In this document: piece after piece, positions 19,930-28,587 of the stretch
Layout of the letters: every line of letters begins with the position of its first letter
How positions within the stretch are numbered: the stretch's first letter is position 1
NCBI GenBank assembly: GCA_963751795.1
Contig: CAVVVI010000004.1
Location: 434,001-498,000, forward strand
Reading direction: 5' to 3'
DNA length: 64,000 nucleotides
From: BOG-908 sp963751795
GTDB lineage: Bacteria; Pseudomonadota; Alphaproteobacteria; Acetobacterales; Acetobacteraceae
Notes under the pieces: model-generated
Seen by the model: the letters and a program-made list of their open reading frames with translations, nothing else
Told to the model about the DNA's origin: nothing
The model's database searches: none
Program-made: the position numbers and the translations under genes

Positions 19930-21093
19930 ATGACGATGAGCGAAACCGCCCAGCCCAAGCCGAAGAAAAGCGTGGCCCTCTCCGGCGTGGTGGCCGGCAA
20001 CACTGCGCTGTGCAGCGTCGGGCGCACCGGCAACGATCTGCATTATCGCGGCTACGACATCCTCGACGTGGCGGAAAGCTGCGAGTTCGAGGAGATCGCC
20101 CATCTGCTCGTGCACGGCCATCTGCCGACCGAGGCGGAACTGCGCGCCTACAAGACCCGCCTGCGGGCGATGCGCGGGCTGCCCGCCGCCTTGCGCGCGG
20201 TGCTCGAGGAAATTCCGGCCGCTGCCCACCCGATGGACGTGCTGCGCACCGCCGTCAGCATGCTGGGCTGCGCGCTGCCGGAAAAAGACGACCACAACGA
20301 GGCGGGCGCGCGCGAGATCGCCGACCGGCTGATGGCGAGCCTCGGTTCGGCGCTGCTCTACTGGTATCACTACGCCGTCAAAGGCCGCGTCATCGATGTG
20401 GAGACCGACGATGACAGCATTGCCGGCCATTTCCTGCATCTGCTGCACGGCCGCCCGGCGTCGCCCGCGCATGTGCGCGCCATGCACACGAGCCTGGTGC
20501 TGTATGCCGAGCACGAGTTCAACGCCTCCACCTTTGCCGCGCGCGTGATCGCCGGCACGGGTTCGGACATGTACTCGGCGATCGCCGGCGGCATCGGCGC
20601 GCTGCGCGGCCCGAAGCATGGTGGCGCCAACGAGGTGGCCCTCGAAATCCAGCAGCGCTACGCCTCGCCCGATGCCGCCGAGGCCGATATCCGTGCGCGC
20701 GTGGAACGCAAGGAAGTGGTGATCGGCTTCGGCCATCCCGTGTACACGGTCAGCGACCCGCGCAACGTGGTGATCAAGTCGGTGGCCAAGCGGCTGAGCA
20801 CGGAAGCCGGCGACACCAAGCTGTTCGCCATCGCCGAGCGGCTGGAAGCGGTGATGTGGGACAGCAAGAAGATGTTCCCCAACCTCGATTGGTTTAGCGC
20901 GGTCAGCTACCGCATGATGGGCGTGCCGACGGCGATGTTCACGCCGCTCTTCGTCATCGCGCGCACCAGCGGCTGGTCGGCGCACGTGATCGAGCAGCGG
21001 CAGGACGGCAAGATCATCCGGCCCACGGCCAATTACGTGGGCGCGGAGGATCTGCCCTTCGTGCCGCTGGCGCAGCGCAAGGCGGCAGCGTGA
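19930..21093 (+). CDS. prpC: 2-methylcitrate synthase (citrate synthase family)
   Basis: PrpC condenses propionyl-CoA with oxaloacetate. The 387-residue protein is of the short, acetyl-CoA-preferring/Type I citrate synthase class. It begins with LSGVVAGNTALCSVG, typical of PrpC. Active-site motifs are GALRGPKHGGANE (His), GFGHPVYTVSDPR (His) and the late Asp region FSAVSYRMMGVPT. The end RPTANYVG is typical. ATG 19930 and ATG 19936 are both possible starts. The stop overlaps the prpB GTG start. Confidence 0.93.
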   Translation: MTMSETAQPKPKKSVALSGVVAGNTALCSVGRTGNDLHYRGYDILDVAESCEFEEIAHLLVHGHLPTEAELRAYKTRLRAMRGLPAALRAVLEEIPAAAHPMDVLRTAVSMLGCALPEKDDHNEAGAREIADRLMASLGSALLYWYHYAVKGRVIDVETDDDSIAGHFLHLLHGRPASPAHVRAMHTSLVLYAEHEFNASTFAARVIAGTGSDMYSAIAGGIGALRGPKHGGANEVALEIQQRYASPDAAEADIRARVERKEVVIGFGHPVYTVSDPRNVVIKSVAKRLSTEAGDTKLFAIAERLEAVMWDSKKMFPNLDWFSAVSYRMMGVPTAMFTPLFVIARTSGWSAHVIEQRQDGKIIRPTANYVGAEDLPFVPLAQRKAAA

Positions 21094-22013
21094 CCTATCT
21101 CGTCGGCGCCGATCTGCCGGCCGCACCCGCCGGCGAACGCTTCCGCGCGCTGCTGGCGCAGCCCGGCATCGTGCAACTGCCCGGCGCGCATAACGGGCAG
21201 GCGGCGCTGCAGGCGCGCGCGGCCGGGTTCAGCGGCACCTATCTGTCGGGCGCCGCGATGTCGGCCTCGATGGGTCTGCCCGATCTGGGCGTGATCACCA
21301 TCGAGGATGTATGCTTCTTCATCCGCCAGGTCGCCCGCGCTTCCGGCCTGCCGGTGCTGGTCGATGGCGATACCGGCTATGGCGAGGCGCTCAACGTCAT
21401 GCACATGGTGCGCAGCTTCGAGGATGCGGGCGCTGCCGCCGTGCATCTGGAAGACCAGCTGCTGCCCAAGAAATGCGGCCATCTGAACGACAAGCGCCTG
21501 GCCGATCCGCGCGACATGGCCGCCAAGATCGCCGCCGCGGTGCGCGCACGCCGGCATCTGTTCGTGATGGCGCGGACGGATGCCGCCGCCAGTGAAGGCA
21601 TCGACGGCGCCATCGCGCGCGCGCGGCTCTACATGGATGCAGGCGCCGACGCGATCTTCCCCGAAGCGTTGCACACGGCCGAAATGTTCCGCGCCTTCGC
21701 CGCCGCAATGCCCGGCGTGCCGTTGCTGGCCAACATGACGGAGTTCGGCCGCACGCCGTTCTTCACGGCCTCCGAGTTCGAGGCGATGGGCTACCGCATG
21801 GTAATCTGGCCGGTCACCTCGCTCCGGGTCGCCAACAAGGCGCAGGCGGAGCTGTACGCCGCCATCAAGCGCGACGGCGGCACGCACGCCATGCTGGACC
21901 GCATGCAGACGCGCGCCGAGCTGTACGCCACGATCGATTACGCGGCCTACGAGGCACTCGATGCCTCGATTGCGAAAACCGTGGTGCCGGAAGGCATGCC
22001 GCAGCGGGATTGA
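21090..22013 (+). CDS. prpB: 2-methylisocitrate lyase
   Basis: PrpB cleaves 2-methylisocitrate into succinate and pyruvate, the last step of the methylcitrate cycle. It belongs to the PEP mutase/isocitrate lyase superfamily. The 307-residue protein contains the catalytic signature LPKKCGHLNDKRL, with metal and substrate residues in DGDTGYGEALNV and EDQLLP. The GTG at 21090 overlaps the prpC stop (GTGA), so expression is coupled. No prpR regulator or propionyl-CoA synthetase is visible nearby. Confidence 0.95.
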   Translation: MTYLVGADLPAAPAGERFRALLAQPGIVQLPGAHNGQAALQARAAGFSGTYLSGAAMSASMGLPDLGVITIEDVCFFIRQVARASGLPVLVDGDTGYGEALNVMHMVRSFEDAGAAAVHLEDQLLPKKCGHLNDKRLADPRDMAAKIAAAVRARRHLFVMARTDAAASEGIDGAIARARLYMDAGADAIFPEALHTAEMFRAFAAAMPGVPLLANMTEFGRTPFFTASEFEAMGYRMVIWPVTSLRVANKAQAELYAAIKRDGGTHAMLDRMQTRAELYATIDYAAYEALDASIAKTVVPEGMPQRD

Positions 22014-22028
22014 CGGTGGCGGGCGCCG

Positions 22029-22799
22029 CTAAAGGCCCGTGAACGCCGCGGGCCGCTTGGCCAGAAAGGCGGCCACGCCCTCGCGGCAATCGGGGCTGGC
22101 GCCGGCCTGGCGCTGCAGGTCGCGCTCCAGCATCAGCTGCGTCTCCCAATCCGAACTCAACGCTGCCCAGGCCGCACGCCGGATCAGGCCGAGTGCCAGC
22201 GTGGGCCCGGCGGCCAGCGTGGCAGCCAGTGCCGCAGCCTGCGCCTCCACCGCGTCGTCGGGCACCACCCGGTTGATCAGGCCCCAATCCAGCGCCGTGG
22301 CGGCCGGCAGCTTGTCGCCGAGCAGCATCAGCTCCATCGCCCGCACGCGCCCTACGGTATGGGCCAGCAGCAGCGCCGAGCCACCATCCGGCACCAGGCC
22401 GATGCGCCGGAACGCCTGCAGGAAATAGGCGCTCTCGCCGGCCACGATCATGTCGCAGGCCAGCGCCACCGAGGCGCCGATGCCCGCCGCCGCCCCGCAC
22501 ACCGCAGCGATGATGGGAACGCGGCAGTCCTTGATGGCGCGCATCAGCGGGTTGAACGAGCTCTCCAGCCGCGCGCCGGCATCGGTTCCGGCGGGCCCGG
22601 CGCCCGTCAGGTTGGCGCCGGCGCAGAACGCCCGCGCGCTGCCGGCCAGCACGATGGCGCGCGCGACGGCGGCCTCCTCGTCCAGCCTTGCGTGCAGTTC
22701 CTCGGCCATCTCGCCGCTCATCGCGTTCAGGGCCGCGGGGTTGTGCAGCCGCAGCGTGGTCACGTCGCCCTGCCGCTCGATCAGGATCTGCTCGGGCAT
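22029..22799 (-). CDS. Enoyl-CoA hydratase/isomerase family protein
   Basis: This is a crotonase-fold protein of 256 residues that would act on acyl-CoA thioesters. The oxyanion-hole regions are visible as SARAFCAGANL and CGAAAGIGASVALACDMIVAGESAYF. The sequence FRRIGLVPDGGSALLLAHTVGR resembles PaaG/PaaB-like enoyl-CoA hydratases and isomerases. The exact substrate cannot be read from sequence. It converges with prpB (15-base gap) and diverges from the S9 peptidase gene. A role in acyl-CoA or phenylacetate-type breakdown is possible but unproven. Confidence 0.85.
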   Translation of the reverse strand: MPEQILIERQGDVTTLRLHNPAALNAMSGEMAEELHARLDEEAAVARAIVLAGSARAFCAGANLTGAGPAGTDAGARLESSFNPLMRAIKDCRVPIIAAVCGAAAGIGASVALACDMIVAGESAYFLQAFRRIGLVPDGGSALLLAHTVGRVRAMELMLLGDKLPAATALDWGLINRVVPDDAVEAQAAALAATLAAGPTLALGLIRRAAWAALSSDWETQLMLERDLQRQAGASPDCREGVAAFLAKRPAAFTGL

Positions 22800-22869
22800 C
22801 GTTGTCCTCGCCTTGGAATGGCGCCATGCAAACGGCTAGGGTGCGGGCAGTCAAGCAAGGGATGGTGGC

Positions 22870-24915
22870 ATGGTTCGGTCCGGTGCGTGCGCGGTGGCTC
22901 TCCTCCTGCTCGTCGGCCCGGCGGCCGCGCGCAATCTGACGCCGCACGATCTGGTCACGCTGGACCGGGTTGCCGACCCGCATCTCTCGCCGGACGGCAA
23001 GCGCGTGGTGTTCGATGTGCGCAGCACGGATTACGCCGCCAACAAGGGCGTGCACGCCATCTGGTCGGTGTGTGCCGATTGCGCCGCACCGCACGCCGAA
23101 CGCCTGGCCGCATCGGATGGCGGCGCCACGACGCCGCGTTTCTCGCCCGATGGCAACAGCATCTTTTTCATCTCGTCACGCTCCGGCCGGGCGCAGATCT
23201 GGCGCGTGGGCGCCGGAGCGGGCGCCCAGCCGCCGGTGCAGGTGACGCATCTGCCGCTCGACATCAGCGCCTACCGCGTGGCGCCGGACGGCCGCACGAT
23301 CGTCGTTGCGATGGATGTGTTTCCGGATTGCGCGACGCCGGAATGCACCCGCCAGCGCCTCGATGCGCGGGCCGCCGGCAAAACCACCGGCGTGCTCTAC
23401 GACCATCTGTTCGTGCGCCATTGGGATGCCTGGGCCGACGGCACGCGCACGCAGCTCTGGGCCGTGCCGCTCGACGCCGCCGGTGCTGCCGGCACGGCGC
23501 GCCCGCTGATGCGCGGCTTCGATGGCGACAGCCCGGGCAAGCCATTCGGCGGCGACGAGGATTTCGCCATCTCGCCGGATTCGACGCAGCTCGTCTTCTC
23601 CGCGCGCCAGGCCGGCAAAACAGAGCCCTGGAGCACGAATTTTGATCTGTTCCAGGTCAAGCTCGACGGCAGCACGAAGCCGGCCGACCTGACGGCGGCC
23701 AACCCGGCCTGGGATGCGGCGCCCGTCTTCTCGCCGGATGGCCGCACGCTCGCCTACAAGGCGATGGCGCGGCCGGGCTTCGAGGCGGACCGCTTCGGCA
23801 TCATGCTGCGCGACGTCGCCACCGGCGCCACCCACGCGCTCGCCCCGCATTGGGACCGCTCGGCGGACGCGCTGCGCTGGGCGCCGGACGGGCGCAGCCT
23901 GCTGGTGACCGCAGCCGATGGCGGGCATCAGGTGCTGTTCCGTATCGATGCGGGCAGCGGCGCCGTCACGCCCTTGACGCATGACGGGCACGTGGCCGAG
24001 CTGGATGTGGCGGGCAGCAGCATCGTCTATGCCCGCGACAGCCTGGCCGGCCCGGCGCAGCTCTACGCCAATCCCGCAGCACCGGTGCAGTTGACGCAGT
24101 TCAACGCGGACAAGCTTGCGGGCGTGACGCTGGCTGCCGCCACGCCGTTCACCTTCACCGGCTGGAACCACGAGACGGTGCACGGCTACGTCATGCCGCC
24201 CGCCGGCGCGCAGCCTGGGCAGCGCTACCCGGTCGCGTTCCTGATCCATGGCGGCCCGCAGGGCAGCTTCGGCGACAGCTGGAGCTACCGCTGGAATCCG
24301 CAGACCTATGCCGCCGCCGGCTATGCCAGCGTGTTCGTCGATTTCCACGGCTCCACCGGCTACGGCCAGGCGTTCACGGATGCCATCAGCGGCCACTGGG
24401 GCGACCGTCCGCTCGACGACCTGAAGGCCGGCTGGGCGGCGGCGCTGGCGCAATTCCCGAGCCTGGATGGCAGCCGCGCCTGCGCGCTCGGCGCTTCGTA
24501 TGGCGGCTACATGATCTACTGGATGGCCGGCACCTGGTCGCAGCCCTGGCGCTGCCTGGTGGACCATGACGGTGTGTTCGACAATCGCATCATGGGTTAC
24601 GCCACCGAAGAACTCTGGTTTTCCGAGTGGGAGAACGGCCATGCGACGCCGTGGGACAAACCGGAGAATTACGAGCGCTTCAACCCGGTGAACCACGTGG
24701 CCGACTGGCACGTACCGATGCTGGTGATCCACAGCGCCAAGGATTTCCGCATCCCGTTGGAACAGGGCCTGGCCGCGTTCACCGCAATGCAACGCCGCGG
24801 CATCCCGAGCGCGTTCCTGACCTTCTCCGACGAGAACCATTGGGTGCTCAAGCCGCAGAATTCCGAGCTGTGGCAGAAGACGGTGATCGACTGGCTGAAC
24901 CGCTGGACGAAATAG
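22870..24915 (+). CDS. Exported S9 family serine peptidase (prolyl oligopeptidase/acylaminoacyl peptidase type)
   Basis: This is a 681-residue secreted or periplasmic dipeptidyl/oligopeptidase. It opens with a signal peptide (about residues 1-20, ending PAAA-R). Then comes a WD40-like beta-propeller (DPHLSPDGKRVVF, TPRFSPDGNSIFF, DAAPVFSPDGRTLAYKA, ALRWAPDGRSLLV). A C-terminal alpha/beta hydrolase domain begins near 430. The catalytic triad is readable as Ser543 in GASYGGYM, Asp625 in SAKDFRIP and His657 in ENHW. ATG 22870 follows a GGGATGG purine stretch. It converges with the FtsL-like gene, only seven bases between stops. Confidence 0.92.
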   Translation: MVRSGACAVALLLLVGPAAARNLTPHDLVTLDRVADPHLSPDGKRVVFDVRSTDYAANKGVHAIWSVCADCAAPHAERLAASDGGATTPRFSPDGNSIFFISSRSGRAQIWRVGAGAGAQPPVQVTHLPLDISAYRVAPDGRTIVVAMDVFPDCATPECTRQRLDARAAGKTTGVLYDHLFVRHWDAWADGTRTQLWAVPLDAAGAAGTARPLMRGFDGDSPGKPFGGDEDFAISPDSTQLVFSARQAGKTEPWSTNFDLFQVKLDGSTKPADLTAANPAWDAAPVFSPDGRTLAYKAMARPGFEADRFGIMLRDVATGATHALAPHWDRSADALRWAPDGRSLLVTAADGGHQVLFRIDAGSGAVTPLTHDGHVAELDVAGSSIVYARDSLAGPAQLYANPAAPVQLTQFNADKLAGVTLAAATPFTFTGWNHETVHGYVMPPAGAQPGQRYPVAFLIHGGPQGSFGDSWSYRWNPQTYAAAGYASVFVDFHGSTGYGQAFTDAISGHWGDRPLDDLKAGWAAALAQFPSLDGSRACALGASYGGYMIYWMAGTWSQPWRCLVDHDGVFDNRIMGYATEELWFSEWENGHATPWDKPENYERFNPVNHVADWHVPMLVIHSAKDFRIPLEQGLAAFTAMQRRGIPSAFLTFSDENHWVLKPQNSELWQKTVIDWLNRWTK

Positions 24916-24922
24916 GCGCCGC

Positions 24923-26197
24923 CTAGCGATACAGCGGATACATCGGTGCGTAGGCGCGCGGATCGGGCGTGCCGTCCGGCGGTGCGGCGTTATAAGCCCA
25001 GTACGGGCGATACGGCCGGTAGGCGAAGGGCGCGGCCGGGTGGTAGTTCGGCGGCTGCCCGTCCGGCGCGCGCGCGGCGCGGTGCTCGGGCGGGGCGTAG
25101 CGGGCGGCGGCAGCAGGCGCCGGCGCGGCCTGCGGCAGCATCAGGTCGTGCGGCGGCTCCGAACGGCCTTGGCCGGCGTGGCGCGGTGGCTGCGGCGTGG
25201 CCAGCGCCCAGGAGAGTTTCGGGCGCGGTTGCCAATGTGCGGCGAAATCGCGCGGTTCGAGCAGTGCGCGGATCAGTTCGGGGCGCATCAGCGTGGGCGG
25301 GCGATACAGCCGCGGCCTGAGTTCGGCGCGGGCCATCAGCCTGGGCGCCGGTGCGGGTGCCGGTGTCATGGCCGGGCGCGGCGCGGCACGCATCGCCGCA
25401 CGCGGTGCATCCTCGGCCGCCGCGACCGCAAGGCCGGCATCACGCCGGCCAGCCGCCTGCGCCGCCGGCAAGGCGGGTTCCGGATCGACCAGGGCCGGAG
25501 GCGGGCCGGCATGGGCCAGCACGCGCACCGCCTCTTGCGGCGCCGTCACAACCGGCGGGTCGGGCGGCGCCTCGGCTGGGGCGGCGGGCGCGGCCATGGC
25601 CAGCAGGCGACGGCCGGCGGCGGGGTCGGGCGCGTCGTCGCGGTCCGGCTCCGGCGGCATCGGGCCGTAGAGCACGGGCGGCAGCCGGGCGTGCAGCGCC
25701 GCTTCCGGCACGAACTGGCTGGCGTCGGTGGCCTGCAGCGCCAAATAGCGGTCGGCCAGCGCATGCAGCCGGTCCGGATTGTTGAGCAGCGACCACTCCG
25801 CCCGCAGCAGGCTCGCCTGCTGGTTGGCGGCACCGGCGGCGTGAATGGCCTGGGCGATCTGCCCGTCCAGCGTCGCTGCCGCGTGCTTGGCCGAATAGAC
25901 GAACAGCCCCGAGGCGATTGCGGCGATCAGCCCGAACATGGTGGCCTGCGGCGCATACCGGATCGGGCCGGGGGTTGCGGGCTGGGCGGCGTGGAAGGCC
26001 TCGGCATCCGCGGCAGCCTGAGCCGCGCGCTCGCTCAGCCGGCGGGGGATCACCACTGTCCAGCGCCGGTGTCCTGCCGGGGCGCTGACAAGGGCCGCCA
26101 CTGCGCCGCCAGGCTTGGCGGCCGGCGGGCGTGCGGCCTGGCGATCCTGGCCCGCGCGGGCGGCGGCAGGTTGAACCTGAAACGGCAGATTGGGCAT
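24923..26197 (-). CDS. FtsL-like bitopic membrane protein with long Pro/Ala-rich tail
   Basis: The first 160 residues look like alphaproteobacterial FtsL. A basic cytoplasmic segment is followed by one membrane helix (about 86-103, TMFGLIAAIASGLFVYSAKH). A coiled stretch comes next, then LRAEWSLLNNPDRLHALADRYLALQ, the family's characteristic motif. From about 180 to 424 the protein is a low-complexity Ala/Pro/Arg-rich periplasmic tail ending in Tyr/Pro repeats, which FtsL proteins lack. It is not in a division cluster: cinA and pgpA lie upstream. I chose ATG 26197 because GGAG sits about nine bases upstream; ATG 26257 would add 20 residues. A role in the divisome is inference. Confidence 0.65.
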   Translation of the reverse strand: MPNLPFQVQPAAARAGQDRQAARPPAAKPGGAVAALVSAPAGHRRWTVVIPRRLSERAAQAAADAEAFHAAQPATPGPIRYAPQATMFGLIAAIASGLFVYSAKHAAATLDGQIAQAIHAAGAANQQASLLRAEWSLLNNPDRLHALADRYLALQATDASQFVPEAALHARLPPVLYGPMPPEPDRDDAPDPAAGRRLLAMAAPAAPAEAPPDPPVVTAPQEAVRVLAHAGPPPALVDPEPALPAAQAAGRRDAGLAVAAAEDAPRAAMRAAPRPAMTPAPAPAPRLMARAELRPRLYRPPTLMRPELIRALLEPRDFAAHWQPRPKLSWALATPQPPRHAGQGRSEPPHDLMLPQAAPAPAAAARYAPPEHRAARAPDGQPPNYHPAAPFAYRPYRPYWAYNAAPPDGTPDPRAYAPMYPLYR

Positions 26198-26289
26198 CGC
26201 GCTGGCTCCACACGCGCCCGTATAGTTGAACGGCGGGCCAACCATCGGCAAGTGCAAAAATTACGGGATCGACTAGGTTTCGTGCTGCT

Positions 26290-26796
26290 CTAGTTGTGAT
26301 CCGGCAAGCGTTCGGCCTCCCGCAGGATCAGCTGCAACGCATGCACCACCGCGGCCGCCCTGACGGCACTGCGATCGCCCGGAAACACGGCCATCTCGGC
26401 CAGTGCAGCGCCACCGTGTGCCGCATAACCGAACCAGACCAGCCCGACCGGCTTCTCGACGCTGCCGCCGCCGGGGCCGGCCACGCCGGTCACGCTGACG
26501 CAGCATGCGGCCCGCGAGCGCGCGAGCGCGCCTTCCGCCATGGCGCGCGCCACCGGGCCGCTCACCGCGCCGTGCTGCGCGATCAGGCCCGCCGGCACAC
26601 CCAGCAGCGCCGTCTTGGCCGCGTTGGAGTAGGTGACGAACCCGCAATCGACTACGTCCGAAGCGCCGGCCGCATGGGTCAGCGCCGCGGCGATCAGCCC
26701 GCCGGTGCAGCTTTCCGCCGTGCCCACCATGCGGCCCTGCGCGCGCAAGGTGGCCAGAACGCGCGCCGCCAATTGCAGCACCGCATCATCGAGCAT
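26290..26796 (-). CDS. cinA: CinA C-terminal domain protein (nicotinamide-nucleotide amidohydrolase, PncC type)
   Basis: This is a stand-alone CinA C-terminal domain. In characterised relatives (PncC) it deamidates nicotinamide mononucleotide for NAD recycling. The 168-residue protein has GTAESCTGGLIAAALT with the catalytic Ser, the Lys region SNAAKTALLGV, and SVTGVAGPGGGSVEKPVGLVWFG. There is no N-terminal competence/MoCF domain. ATG 26796 is the family start and overlaps the DUF2252 stop by 11 bases. pgpA and cinA are commonly neighbours in alphaproteobacteria; here DUF2252 lies between them. Confidence 0.92.
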   Translation of the reverse strand: MLDDAVLQLAARVLATLRAQGRMVGTAESCTGGLIAAALTHAAGASDVVDCGFVTYSNAAKTALLGVPAGLIAQHGAVSGPVARAMAEGALARSRAACCVSVTGVAGPGGGSVEKPVGLVWFGYAAHGGAALAEMAVFPGDRSAVRAAAVVHALQLILREAERLPDHN

Positions 26797-28099
26797 CGCC
26801 GGGCACCTCCACAGCGCGCGCGCCACCGTGCAGCAACGTGCCGTCCTTCAGCGCGCGGCAGAAGGCGGCATGGTCCAGCTCGGTCTGGTCGGCGTAGGAT
26901 TCCGCGAACGCCACGACCGCTGCATCCAGCCCGGCACCCTCGTCATCGGATACGAAGGCCGGCGCGATCCGGGCGGCATCCCCGGCGCGGCCATGCGCGC
27001 GGGCCAGCGTGCGGCCGCACAGGGCGGCGCTGAACGCCAGCTCGTCGGCCTCCAGCGCAGCGCCGATCGCCGCCAGCCGCGAATCCTTCAGCCGCCTTAC
27101 ATAGAATTGCCGGCCGTCCACCGGCGACGGCGTCCAGCCCAGGAAGGCGTCGCTGCGTGCCTGCAGCCGCCGCTGGCCGCGGACTACCCGTTCGCCGTCA
27201 CTGGCCACCGGCGGCGCCCCGAGCGGGCCGGCGAGCACGGAAGCCTGCGCCTGCTTGAGCTGCAGCAGCAGTGATCCGCCCTGCGGCGCGGTGAACAGGC
27301 CGATGGCGCAGAACGTGCCGACCGAGCCGATGCCCACCACCTTGAACGCCCGGTCAACCAGCGTGTAGCGGGCGGCCAGATCGGCGTATTCCGGCTGCAG
27401 CGTTGCCGGCCAGGCGGCGAACGCCGCATCGATGGTGCCGGCATAGGCGGGCAGATGGCGCGTGTTGCCGGCGTCGATGATGGCCGGCTGGCCGCCCTCG
27501 CTGCCGACAAGGCCGTAATGTTGCGCGTTGGCCTTCCAGGCCGCCCGCAAGCGCCGCTGCAGCCGCCGGCGCAGCTTGTGGTGCGGCACCGCGCGGAGTG
27601 CCGCCTGCAGGTCGATGGCGCTGTGCCAGGCCTCCAACGGCGCCATCTCTGCCAGGCGCAGCACATGCCGGCGGTAATGCCGCGCCGCGCGCGCGGCCAG
27701 GGCACGGCACGCGCGGGCCGGCAGGCCGTGCTCGCGGCCGCTGAGCACCAGGCTGATGGCCAGGCGCATCAGGTCCCATTCGAACGGGCCGGGCATGGTC
27801 TCGTCGAAATCGTTGACGTCGAATACCGGGGTGCCGTCCGGCGCCGCGCACACGCCGAAATTGGCCAGATGCGCGTCGCCGCAGAGCTGCACCGTGGGCC
27901 CGCGCCGCTCCAGGCCGGCGAGGTCGGCCGCCATAACGGCGGCACTGCCGCGCAGATAGGCCAGCGGCGAGGCGGCCATGCGCTGGTAGCGCAGGGGCAG
28001 CAGTTCCGGCAGGCGCCCGCTCGCCTGCGCGGCTACGATGGCCAGCGGCCCGGCCCGGCCAGCCACTTGCGGCCAGGATGGCGGCGGGCGTGCCTTCAC
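26786..28099 (-). CDS. DUF2252 family protein with phosphotransferase-like motifs
   Basis: The protein has 437 residues and matches the DUF2252 pattern, whose function is not established. Residues 74-81 (GDAHLANF) and 94-100 (DVNDFDE) resemble the catalytic loop and metal-binding Asp of aminoglycoside-phosphotransferase-like kinases (HGDxHxxN ... DFD). The next stretch, GPFEWDLMRLAISLVLSG, also fits such folds. I see no signal peptide or membrane helix. It starts at GTG 28099, overlapping the pgpA stop (GTGA), and ends inside cinA, so it belongs to that operon. Kinase activity is an inference from motifs only. Confidence 0.85.
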   Translation of the reverse strand: MKARPPPSWPQVAGRAGPLAIVAAQASGRLPELLPLRYQRMAASPLAYLRGSAAVMAADLAGLERRGPTVQLCGDAHLANFGVCAAPDGTPVFDVNDFDETMPGPFEWDLMRLAISLVLSGREHGLPARACRALAARAARHYRRHVLRLAEMAPLEAWHSAIDLQAALRAVPHHKLRRRLQRRLRAAWKANAQHYGLVGSEGGQPAIIDAGNTRHLPAYAGTIDAAFAAWPATLQPEYADLAARYTLVDRAFKVVGIGSVGTFCAIGLFTAPQGGSLLLQLKQAQASVLAGPLGAPPVASDGERVVRGQRRLQARSDAFLGWTPSPVDGRQFYVRRLKDSRLAAIGAALEADELAFSAALCGRTLARAHGRAGDAARIAPAFVSDDEGAGLDAAVVAFAESYADQTELDHAAFCRALKDGTLLHGGARAVEVPGDAR

Positions 28100-28587
28100 A
28101 GCGGCGCCTGCGTGGCCAGCCGCAGCAGCAGCAGGAGCATCGCCACGCCCAACCCGGCCAGCAGGTCGTCGGCCATGATGCCTGCCGCACCGCCCTGCCG
28201 GTCTGCCCAGCCGACCGGGCCGGGCTTCCAGATATCGAGCAGCCGGAACAGCCCAAAGGCCAGCGCCAGGCCGAGCAGGCTGGCGCGGTGCAGCGTCAGC
28301 AGCGCCAGCATCTGGCCGGCAACCTCGTCGATCACGATCCAGCCCGGGTCGGCATGGCTGGCCGCATCGCCGGTGGCGCGCAGGGGCAAGCCGGTGGCGG
28401 CGCCGATGGCCCACAGCCCGCCATAGGTGGCCGCCACGATGCCCGCCAGCAGCAGCACGGGCGAGGCCTGCAGCAGCAGCGCGCCGATCACCAGGCCGAG
28501 CAGCGAGCCGGCGGTGCCCGGCGCGGCCGGCGCATAGCCGCTGCCGAAGCCGGCGGCGATCAGGGTGGCGAGCCTGTGGCGGGTCAT
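28096..28587 (-). CDS. pgpA: Phosphatidylglycerophosphatase A
   Basis: PgpA dephosphorylates phosphatidylglycerol phosphate to phosphatidylglycerol at the inner membrane. The 163-residue protein begins with GFGSGYAPAAPGTAGSLLGL, the family's opening motif. It has the acidic metal site DPGWIVIDEVAGQML, FRLLDIWKPGPVGWAD and GIMADDLLAG. Several hydrophobic segments are present. ATG 28587 overlaps a TGA at 28584-28586 that may be the natural end of the upstream lytic transglycosylase gene. The stop overlaps the DUF2252 GTG. Confidence 0.94.
   Translation of the reverse strand: MTRHRLATLIAAGFGSGYAPAAPGTAGSLLGLVIGALLLQASPVLLLAGIVAATYGGLWAIGAATGLPLRATGDAASHADPGWIVIDEVAGQMLALLTLHRASLLGLALAFGLFRLLDIWKPGPVGWADRQGGAAGIMADDLLAGLGVAMLLLLLRLATQAPL

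Noticed and set aside
17485..21126. A 1,213-codon open frame antisense to lolD-prpD-prpC
   Set aside because: Same artefact of high G+C content; lolD, prpD and prpC on the other strand have complete catalytic motifs.
18370..22013. prpD-prpC-prpB as a horizontally acquired island
   Set aside because: Codon and base usage look like the neighbours, and no repeats, integrase or tRNA flank the genes.
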